Positions 1 through 5,373 of a DNA stretch of 24,187 nt are shown here, in pieces. Positions within the stretch are counted from its first letter, which is position 1. Every line of letters begins with the position of its first letter. The translations under genes and the position numbers were made by a program. The notes below the pieces were generated by a model that saw nothing but the letters and a program-made list of their open reading frames with translations, made no database searches and had not been told where the DNA came from. Origin of the DNA: an uncultured Alistipes sp. (GTDB lineage Bacteria > Bacteroidota > Bacteroidia > Bacteroidales > Rikenellaceae); NCBI GenBank assembly GCA_900553175.1, contig USCH01000023.1:1-24187 (forward strand), written 5' to 3'.

Positions 1-316
1 ACCTGTCGATCCACTCCTTGAGACGCTGGGCCTTCTCCCTGCTGACGATTATTTCGGCATCGGGATAATGGTGCAGGCGCAGGACAAGCTTGCCGCCGAA
101 ATAGTTGCCCAGATAGCGGATGCTCTCCATGCAGACGATATACTGGCGGTTGGCTCGGAAGAAGCGGGCCGGGTCGAGCTGACGTTCGAGTTCGTCCATG
201 CTCACGGAAACAGCCTCCGACGTGCCGTCGTTCAGATGCAGGCGCACGATTTTGTTTTCGGTGGATATGTGGTTTATCTCCCTTACAGAAACGGTCTTAT
301 AGCCGCGCGCACCCAG
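1..316 (-). CDS. LytTR-type DNA-binding protein, partial (3' end beyond window), start unresolved
   Basis: Reading the minus strand from about position 330 down to 1 gives a typical LytTR DNA-binding domain: a strand with TVSVREINHISTENKIV, then SMDELERQLDPARFFRANRQ, then YIVCMESIRYLGNY and a final VSREKAQRLKEWID. FFRANRQYIV matches the core FxRxHRsyiVn region of the family, which binds promoter DNA in response regulators and in stand-alone regulators. No receiver domain can precede it, because the alkyltransferase gene occupies the upstream DNA in another frame. The frame is open back to a TGA near 405 but holds no ATG, GTG or TTG before the domain. I place the left limit at a CTG (316-314); GTT just before it is also possible. 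The domain call is good, the start is not. Functional target unknown. Confidence 0.75.
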   Translation of the reverse strand, partial: MGARGYKTVSVREINHISTENKIVRLHLNDGTSEAVSVSMDELERQLDPARFFRANRQYIVCMESIRYLGNYFGGKLVLRLHHYPDAEIIVSREKAQRLKEWIDR

Positions 317-317
317 C

Positions 318-851
318 TCAACCTTTCTGAATGAAAGAGGCGGCTGCGCGGCTCTCCAGTTCGAGCAGCATCCGTTTGGTCTCCAGTCCGCCGCCGTAGC
401 CCGTCAGCGAACGGTCGCTGCCGATGACGCGGTGGCAGGGCGCGAAGATCGACAACGCATTGGCGCCGTTGGCGTTGGCCACCGCACGCACGGCCCGGGA
501 CATGCCGATCCGCCGGGCCATTTCACCGTAGGAGACCGTCGTGCCGAACGGGATGCGGAGCAGTTCGCGCCACACCGTTTGCTGGAACTCGGTCCCTGCG
601 AACAGCAGCGGCACGTCGAACCCGCGGCGCACTCCGGCGAAGTATTCGTCGAGCTGCGCGGCGGCCTTTTCGAGCACCGGGGAGGTCTCCTCCCGGAATT
701 CGGCATGCAAAATGCGCTGCAACCGGCGGTCCACAGAACCGCGGTGCTTTTCCACCTGCCAGTCGCACAGGCAGAGCCGATCGTCCAGCGAGCCGAGCAA
801 CAGCCCGCCGCACGGCGACCGGTAGGGCATGACAAGAATCGTATGCTTCAT
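318..851 (-). CDS. ogt: Methylated-DNA--protein-cysteine S-methyltransferase (O6-alkylguanine-DNA alkyltransferase)
   Basis: Suicidal DNA-repair enzyme that transfers alkyl groups from O6-alkylguanine (and O4-alkylthymine) to its own cysteine. The protein is 177 aa, usual for the stand-alone Ogt type. An N-terminal ribonuclease-H-like region (about 1-85) is followed by the conserved DNA-binding and active-site domain. This has VWRELLRIPFGTTVSYGEMA (93-112) as the helix-turn-helix entry, the arginine-finger region RAVRAVANANGAN, and the active site PCHRV at 138-142 with acceptor Cys139. YGGGLETKRMLLELE closes the fold. The ATG at 851 follows a good -7 box at 906-913. The stop at 318-320 overlaps the reading frame of the LytTR gene, so the two are probably co-transcribed. 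Confidence 0.95.
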   Translation of the reverse strand: MKHTILVMPYRSPCGGLLLGSLDDRLCLCDWQVEKHRGSVDRRLQRILHAEFREETSPVLEKAAAQLDEYFAGVRRGFDVPLLFAGTEFQQTVWRELLRIPFGTTVSYGEMARRIGMSRAVRAVANANGANALSIFAPCHRVIGSDRSLTGYGGGLETKRMLLELESRAAASFIQKG

Positions 852-905
852 ATTCTTCGGGGTTTAGCGGATTCGGAAGCAGCCTCGTCCCGAAAGGCTC
901 CGGCA

Positions 906-913
906 CAAAAATA
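906..913 (-). promoter_or_regulatory. Bacteroides-type -7 box for the alkyltransferase gene
   Basis: On the minus strand this reads TATTTTTG, an exact TAnnTTTG. It would start transcription near 899 and leave a leader of roughly 48 nt before the ATG at 851. No TTTG lies at the expected -33 spacing. Confidence 0.55.
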
Positions 914-914
914 A

Positions 915-957
915 CGAATAAAACCCACATAACATCCCCGGGCGCGAATTTTATTCG
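915..957. repeat. Inverted repeat upstream of the alkyltransferase promoter
   Basis: CGAATAAAA (915-923) is repeated in inverse as TTTTATTCG (949-957), 25 bp apart. The right arm is itself part of a small palindrome, CGAAT-TTT-ATTCG (945-957). It sits just upstream of the -7 box at 906-913 (minus direction), so it could be an operator. The rest of 958-1100 is non-coding and purine-rich on the plus strand (about 985-1080); I see no gene in it. Confidence 0.35.
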
Positions 958-1100
958 AACGATGGTTGTCGGACGGCGGGGCCGGAGAGGAACGGCGCGC
1001 GAGGGCAGGGGAGGAGCGGCCGAGAGAGGCAACAAGGAGGACGGGGTTCGGCAGGGAGGTAGCCGCAGGCGAGAGCCGACCGTTTGAAAAAACCGTTAAA

Positions 1101-1129
1101 AAAAGCCGCTCCTAAAAGAAGCGGCTTTT
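1101..1129 (-). terminator. Rho-independent terminator of tRNA-Lys
   Basis: A 10-bp stem (1101-1110 with 1120-1129) with a 9-nt loop. On the minus strand the stem is followed by a run of T (complement of the A run ending at 1104). It begins directly at the CCA end of the tRNA. Confidence 0.85.
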
Positions 1130-1204
1130 GGTGAACCCGCTGGGGCTCGAACCCAGGACCCCAACATTAAAAGTGTTGTGCTCTACCTGCTGAGCTACGG
1201 ATTC
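1129..1204 (-). tRNA. tRNA-Lys(UUU)
   Basis: The minus strand folds as a 76-nt cloverleaf. The acceptor stem GAATCCG pairs with CGGGTTC (one G-U). The D-arm has AGCTCAGCAGGTAGAGC. The anticodon stem CAACA/TGTTG encloses the loop CTTTTAA, giving anticodon TTT (lysine, AAA/AAG). The T-arm contains GGTTCGAGCC. The discriminator is A and the CCA end is encoded (1129-1131). It is transcribed from the promoter at 1244-1274. Confidence 0.97.
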
Positions 1205-1243
1205 TCCGTGTGCCAACCGGGTTCAGTCCCCGTTTTGGTGGTG

Positions 1244-1274
1244 CAAATGTAGAGATTATTTTTGTTTTACCAAA
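1244..1274 (-). promoter_or_regulatory. Promoter of tRNA-Lys (TTTG-N19-TACATTTG)
   Basis: On the minus strand TTTG (1274-1271) is followed after exactly 19 bp by TACATTTG (1251-1244). This matches the Bacteroides consensus TTTG-N19-TAnnTTTG perfectly. Transcription would begin near 1237, about 33 nt ahead of the mature tRNA. It interlocks with the divergent promoter at 1261-1291. Confidence 0.8.
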
Positions 1275-1291
1275 ATAAAACGATATTTTTG
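1261..1291 (+). promoter_or_regulatory. Promoter of the carboxyspermidine dehydrogenase gene (TTTG-N19-TATTTTTG)
   Basis: TTTG (1261-1264), 19 bp, then TATTTTTG (1284-1291): a perfect Bacteroides-type promoter. The start would be near 1298, leaving a leader of about 35 nt before the ATG at 1333. Its -33 box lies between the -7 and -33 boxes of the tRNA promoter on the other strand. Confidence 0.8.
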
Positions 1292-1332
1292 TAGGCCCGA
1301 AACGAAAAAGAAGTCCAAATACCTTTCATATC

Positions 1333-2523
1333 ATGTGTAGAGCGCTAATCATCGGTGCCGGAGGCGTCGGCACGGTAGTCACCCAGAAAATCGCCGCCGA
1401 TCCCGTCTTCACGGACGTGATGCTTGCCAGCCGCACCAAATCCAAATGCGACGCCGTGTCCGCCGCCATCGGGGGCGACCGGGTGAAGACCGCCCGGGTC
1501 GACGCCGACAGCGTGGCCGAGCTGTGCGAGCTCTTCCGCGCGTTCCGGCCCGACATCGTGGTCAACGTGGCCCTGCCGTATCAGGACCTCACGATCATGG
1601 ACGCCTGTCTGGAGTGCGGCTGCAACTACCTCGACACGGCCAACTACGAGCCCAAGGACGAAGCCCACTTCGAATATTCGTGGCAGTGGGCCTATCAGGA
1701 CCGGTTCAAGGCCGCAGGCCTCACGGCCATCCTCGGCTGCGGATTCGATCCGGGCGTCACGGCCATCTTCACGGCCTACGCCGCCAAGCACCATTTCGAC
1801 GAAATCCACTATCTGGACATCGTCGACTGCAACGCCGGAAACCACGGCATGGCCTTCGCCACCAACTTCAACCCCGAAATCAACATCCGCGAAGTGACGC
1901 AGAAGGGCCGCTACTACGAAAACGGCCGCTGGGTGGTCACCGAGCCCCACGAAATCCACCGTCCGCTGAACTATCCCGAAATCGGCGAACGCGAATCCTA
2001 CGTGATCTACCACGAGGAGCTCGAATCGCTCGTCAAGAACTATCCCACCATCAAGCGCGCGCGTTTCTGGATGACCTTCGGGCAGGAGTACCTCACGCAC
2101 CTGCGCGTGATCCAGAACATCGGCATGGCCCGCATCGACCCGATCGTCTACAACGGCGTCGAGATCGTGCCGATCCAGTTCCTCAAGGCCGTGCTGCCCG
2201 ATCCCAAGTCGCTGGGCGCCAACTACCACGGCCAGACCTCCATCGGCTGCCGCATCCGCGGTGTCAAGGACGGGAAGGAGCGCACCTATTACATCTACAA
2301 CAACTGCGACCACGAGGCTGCGTTCAAGGAGACGGGCACGCAGGCCGTCAGCTTCACCACGGGCGTGCCGGCGGCGCTGGGCGCCTCGATGTGGGCCAAG
2401 GGGCTGTGGCGCGGCGCCGGCGTCTTCAACGTCGAGGAGTTCGATCCCGATCCGTTCCTGGCCGAGCTGGGGCCGCAGGGGCTGCCGTGGCACGAGCTGT
2501 TCGACGTCGACATCGAAGTCTGA
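1333..2523 (+). CDS. Carboxyspermidine/carboxynorspermidine dehydrogenase (saccharopine dehydrogenase family)
   Basis: NADPH-dependent enzyme that condenses aspartate semialdehyde with putrescine (or 1,3-diaminopropane) to carboxyspermidine (or carboxynorspermidine). This is the first step of the polyamine route used by gut Bacteroidetes in place of S-adenosylmethionine decarboxylase. The 396-aa protein starts with a Rossmann nucleotide-binding motif, IIGAGGVG (residues 6-13), then SRTKSKCD as the cofactor-selecting segment. NYLDTANYEP and LGCGFDPGVTAIFTAY are landmarks of the LYS9-like family. The C-terminal half (about 130-360) is the substrate/dimerisation domain. Saccharopine dehydrogenase proper is the main alternative, but the decarboxylase just downstream decides for the polyamine role. 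It has its own promoter and terminator. Which diamine is used cannot be read from sequence. Confidence 0.92.
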   Translation: MCRALIIGAGGVGTVVTQKIAADPVFTDVMLASRTKSKCDAVSAAIGGDRVKTARVDADSVAELCELFRAFRPDIVVNVALPYQDLTIMDACLECGCNYLDTANYEPKDEAHFEYSWQWAYQDRFKAAGLTAILGCGFDPGVTAIFTAYAAKHHFDEIHYLDIVDCNAGNHGMAFATNFNPEINIREVTQKGRYYENGRWVVTEPHEIHRPLNYPEIGERESYVIYHEELESLVKNYPTIKRARFWMTFGQEYLTHLRVIQNIGMARIDPIVYNGVEIVPIQFLKAVLPDPKSLGANYHGQTSIGCRIRGVKDGKERTYYIYNNCDHEAAFKETGTQAVSFTTGVPAALGASMWAKGLWRGAGVFNVEEFDPDPFLAELGPQGLPWHELFDVDIEV

Positions 2524-2543
2524 AGCGGCGGACCGACCCAGGA

Positions 2544-2579
2544 AGAGAGACGGGAACACAACACCGTCTCTCTTTTTTT
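2544..2579 (+). terminator. Rho-independent terminator after the dehydrogenase gene
   Basis: A perfect 10-bp stem, AGAGAGACGG (2544-2553) with CCGTCTCTCT (2564-2573), 10-nt loop, followed by a run of T to 2579. It separates the dehydrogenase transcript from nspC. Confidence 0.88.
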
Positions 2580-2675
2580 GCCGGAAACGACGGCCCGGAA
2601 GCCGATCGTCCCGGCGGGCGATGCGTATAAATACTTATTTTTCGGCCGACGATTCGCCGATCGCACCGTTTTTCG

Positions 2676-2683
2676 TATTTTTG
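2676..2683 (+). promoter_or_regulatory. -7 box of the nspC-cysteate synthase transcript
   Basis: TATTTTTG fits TAnnTTTG, with TTCG (one mismatch to TTTG) 19 bp upstream at 2653-2656. Transcription near 2690 gives a leader of about 19 nt to the ATG at 2709. It also rules out the in-frame ATG at 2685, which would lie upstream of the transcription start. Confidence 0.6.
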
Positions 2684-2708
2684 CATGAATTTCTCAAAAC
2701 CAGCCGCC

Positions 2709-3839
2709 ATGATCGACTTCCGGGCCCTGCCGTCGCCCTGCTACATCCTCGACGAGAAACTGCTCGACGCCAACCTCGCGACGATCGACCGCGTGCGCCG
2801 CGAATCGGGCGCCGAAGTGATCGTCGCCCTCAAGGCGTGCGCCATGTGGTCGGTCTTTCCCGAGCTGGCGGCGCACTCCGACGGCGCCACGGCTTCGTCG
2901 GCGGCCGAGGCCCGGCTCGTCCTGGAGGAGTTCGGCGCTCCGGCCCACACCTACGCCCCCGCATACAGCGACCGCGACTTCGACGAAATCCTGCGCTGCA
3001 GCAGCCACATCACCTTCAACTCGCTCGGCCAGTTCCGGCGCTTCGGACAGCGGGCCCTCATCAACGGCCTCTCGTGCGGAGTGAGGATCAACCCCGGCTA
3101 TTCGCCCGTCGAAACCGACCTCTACAACCCCTGCGTCGCGGGCTCGCGCCTGGGCATTCCGCCCGAACTGCTCGGCGAGCTCCCGGCAGGCATCGAGGGG
3201 CTGCACTTCCATGTCCTGTGCGAATCGCGCCCCGAGCATCTGCAGCGGGCGCTCGAAGCCGTCGAGGAGCGCTTCGGGCACCTGCTCGGCCGGATCAAAT
3301 GGCTCAACATGGGCGGCGGGCACCTGATGACCCATGCCGACTACGACTGCGACCGTCTGATCCGCATCCTGCGCGACTTCGGGGCGCGCCATCCGCATCT
3401 GCGGCTCATCCTCGAACCGGGCAGCGCCTTCACCTGGCGCACGGGCTATCTGGTCTCGACCGTGGAGGACATCGTGGAGAACGGAGGCGTGCGCACGGCC
3501 ATGCTCGACGTCTCGTTCGCCTGCCACATGCCCGACTGTCTGGAGATGCCCTACAAACCCGCGATCGTCGGGGCGCACGAGCCTGCGGAGGGCGAAAAGC
3601 GGTGGCGCATGGGCGGGGCCAGCTGCCTGGCGGGCGACTTCTGCGGCGACTGGGCCTTCGACCGCGACCCGCAGGTGGGCGACCGCATCGTCTTCGAGGA
3701 CATGATCCACTACACGATGGTCAAGACCACGATGTTCAACGGCGTGCACCACCCCTCGATCCTCATCGCCCGGCGCGACGGAGGCATCGAAACGGTGCGC
3801 GAATTCGGGTACGAGGATTTCAAGAACCGCATGTCCTGA
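2709..3839 (+). CDS. nspC: Carboxynorspermidine/carboxyspermidine decarboxylase
   Basis: PLP-dependent, alanine-racemase-fold (fold type III) decarboxylase that removes the carboxyl group from carboxyspermidine or carboxynorspermidine to give spermidine or norspermidine. It completes the pathway begun by the dehydrogenase at 1333-2523. The 376-aa length is normal. It opens with LPSPCYILDEKLLDANL, and the PLP lysine is Lys42 in VALKACAMW. Other family landmarks are LHFHVLCES, the glycine-rich NMGGGHLMT, ILEPGSAFTWRTGYL (phosphate and carboxylate region), SFACHMPDCLEMPYKP, and GASCLAGDFCGDW near the active-site cysteine. The start at 2709 is chosen because the ATG at 2685 precedes the likely transcript start. 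It shares a transcript with cysteate synthase, 40 nt downstream. Confidence 0.94.
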   Translation: MIDFRALPSPCYILDEKLLDANLATIDRVRRESGAEVIVALKACAMWSVFPELAAHSDGATASSAAEARLVLEEFGAPAHTYAPAYSDRDFDEILRCSSHITFNSLGQFRRFGQRALINGLSCGVRINPGYSPVETDLYNPCVAGSRLGIPPELLGELPAGIEGLHFHVLCESRPEHLQRALEAVEERFGHLLGRIKWLNMGGGHLMTHADYDCDRLIRILRDFGARHPHLRLILEPGSAFTWRTGYLVSTVEDIVENGGVRTAMLDVSFACHMPDCLEMPYKPAIVGAHEPAEGEKRWRMGGASCLAGDFCGDWAFDRDPQVGDRIVFEDMIHYTMVKTTMFNGVHHPSILIARRDGGIETVREFGYEDFKNRMS

Positions 3840-3879
3840 CCCGACCGAACCGGACCGACAACCCAAACAAACGCAATAA

Positions 3880-5175
3880 ATGGAAAAATTCACCGCAACC
3901 TCCTACGAACTCGCCTGCGTGGCCACGGGGCGCCGCTTCGGGGACGAAGGCTGGACGCTCGAGGACCGCGCCTGCAAAACGCCGTCGCTCGTGCGCGCCG
4001 AATACGCGAAAAAACAGCTCGAAGTGCGCTCCGACGACTGCGGGCTCTACAAATTCGCCGACTGGCTGCCCGTTCGCCGCATGCTCCGGGGCTCGTCGGC
4101 CCCCGTCACCTACCGCAGCAGGGGGCTGGGCCGGCACCTCGGGCTCGAGAATCTCTGGATCACCTTCAACGGCTACTGGCCGGCCATCGGCGCTTCGATG
4201 ACCACCTGCTCGTTCAAGGAGACCGAGGCCTACACGGTCTGCGCCCGCGCCGCCGAAGACGAAGACCGGGTGCTGGTGGTCGCCTCGGCGGGCAACACGG
4301 CGCGCGCCTTCGCCAAGGTCTGCTCCGACAACCGCATCAAGCTGCTGCTCGCCGTGCCGCAGGACAACATCGGGGCCCTGTGGTTCGCCGAACCGCTCGA
4401 TCCGTGCGTCAAACTGATCTGCTGCGAAAAGGGAGGCGACTATTTCGATGCCATCCGTCTCTCGAACCTCGCGCTGAAGGCCCGCGGATTCTATGCCGAG
4501 GGCGGCGCCAAGAACGTCGCCCGCCGCGACGGCATGGCCACGACCGTGCTGTCGGCCGCGACGACCATCGGACGCATTCCCGACTACTACTTCCAGGCCG
4601 TGGGCAGCGGCACAGGCGCCATCGCCGCCTGGGAGGCCAACATGCGCCTCATCGAGGACGGCCGCTTCGGCTCGAACACGATGAAGCTGATGGTCTCGCA
4701 GAACGCTCCGTTCGTGCCGATGTACGACGCCTGGCGGGCCGATTCGCGCCAGATGCTGCCCTACGACGACGACAAGGCGCGGCGCGACGCCGAAATCATC
4801 GACGCCAAGGTGCTCTCCAACCGCCGTCCGCCCTACGGACTGGCCGGAGGTCTTTACGACGCGCTGAAAGCCACGGGCGGCGACGTTTTCGTGGCCACCA
4901 ACGCCCAGGCCCGCAAGGCCGGGAAGCTCTTCCGCGAACTGGAGGGCGTCGACATACATCCGGCTGCCACCGTGGCCACCGCCTCGCTCATCAAGGCCGT
5001 GGCCGACGGCAGGGTGGAGCGCGACGCCACCGTCATGCTCAACATCACGGGCGGCGGCGAGGAGCTCTTCAAGGAGGGCCGGGAGCTTCGGCATCTGGAG
5101 CCCAGCGCCGTCTTCCCGCTCGACGTCGAGGCCGAGGAGGTGATCGCCCGGATCGAAACGCTCTTCGAGCGATAG
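3880..5175 (+). CDS. Cysteate synthase (threonine-synthase-like PLP enzyme)
   Basis: PLP enzyme of fold type II that makes L-cysteate from O-phosphoserine and sulfite. In methanogens this feeds coenzyme M. In Bacteroidetes cysteate is the head-group precursor of sulfonolipids (capnine, sulfobacins), condensed with a fatty acyl group by a separate acyltransferase not in this window. The 431-aa protein has the PLP lysine in TTCSFKETEA (Lys113) instead of the PTGSFKDR of true threonine synthases. It also has the cofactor asparagine region ASAGNTARAFAKVC, the glycine loop AVGSGTGAIAAWE that holds the PLP phosphate, and a late NITGGGEELF. The N-terminal about 90 residues resemble the degenerate zinc-ribbon-like lead of the family. 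It probably shares the nspC promoter. Threonine synthase is the only real alternative and fits worse. Confidence 0.9.
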   Translation: MEKFTATSYELACVATGRRFGDEGWTLEDRACKTPSLVRAEYAKKQLEVRSDDCGLYKFADWLPVRRMLRGSSAPVTYRSRGLGRHLGLENLWITFNGYWPAIGASMTTCSFKETEAYTVCARAAEDEDRVLVVASAGNTARAFAKVCSDNRIKLLLAVPQDNIGALWFAEPLDPCVKLICCEKGGDYFDAIRLSNLALKARGFYAEGGAKNVARRDGMATTVLSAATTIGRIPDYYFQAVGSGTGAIAAWEANMRLIEDGRFGSNTMKLMVSQNAPFVPMYDAWRADSRQMLPYDDDKARRDAEIIDAKVLSNRRPPYGLAGGLYDALKATGGDVFVATNAQARKAGKLFRELEGVDIHPAATVATASLIKAVADGRVERDATVMLNITGGGEELFKEGRELRHLEPSAVFPLDVEAEEVIARIETLFER

Positions 5176-5285
5176 CCCTCTCCGCCGGCAGGGCGGTCCG
5201 ACAGCGGCTGCCGCCTCCGGCCCCGGGGACCGCTCCCCGTCCGAAAAAAATCGGCCCGAAAATCAGCGAAACAGCCCGAAAAGCG

Positions 5286-5293
5286 TATCTTTG
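5286..5293 (+). promoter_or_regulatory. -7 box upstream of the first TonB-dependent receptor
   Basis: TATCTTTG is an exact TAnnTTTG. Transcription near 5300 leaves a leader of about 74 nt before the ATG at 5374, too short for a cobalamin riboswitch. No -33 TTTG is present. In 5176-5285 I see only GC-rich sequence with a small GGGGA/TCCCC hairpin (about 5225-5238), which is not a convincing terminator. Confidence 0.5.
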
Positions 5294-5373
5294 CGGCGGT
5301 TTGGAACGCGGCTCGCAGCCGGACCCGTTCCGACCGCCGTTCTTATTTCACACACATTCAAACAAAAACGAAC

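Noticed and set aside
68..334. Plus-strand 88-aa open frame
   Set aside because: Antisense to the LytTR domain, which is recognisable on the minus strand; the plus-strand translation resembles nothing.
2685..2708. Upstream ATG for nspC adding eight residues
   Set aside because: It lies 1 nt after the -7 box, before the likely transcription start, and the family N-terminus begins at the ATG at 2709.
3880..5175. Calling this gene threonine synthase
   Set aside because: The lysine motif is CSFKETEA, not PTGSFKDR, and the overall sequence matches the cysteate synthase group that I recognise from Bacteroidetes and Methanosarcina.
5176..5373. Cobalamin riboswitch before the BtuB-like receptor
   Set aside because: The leader is only about 74 nt and I find no B12-box-like sequence, so it is too short for a cobalamin aptamer.
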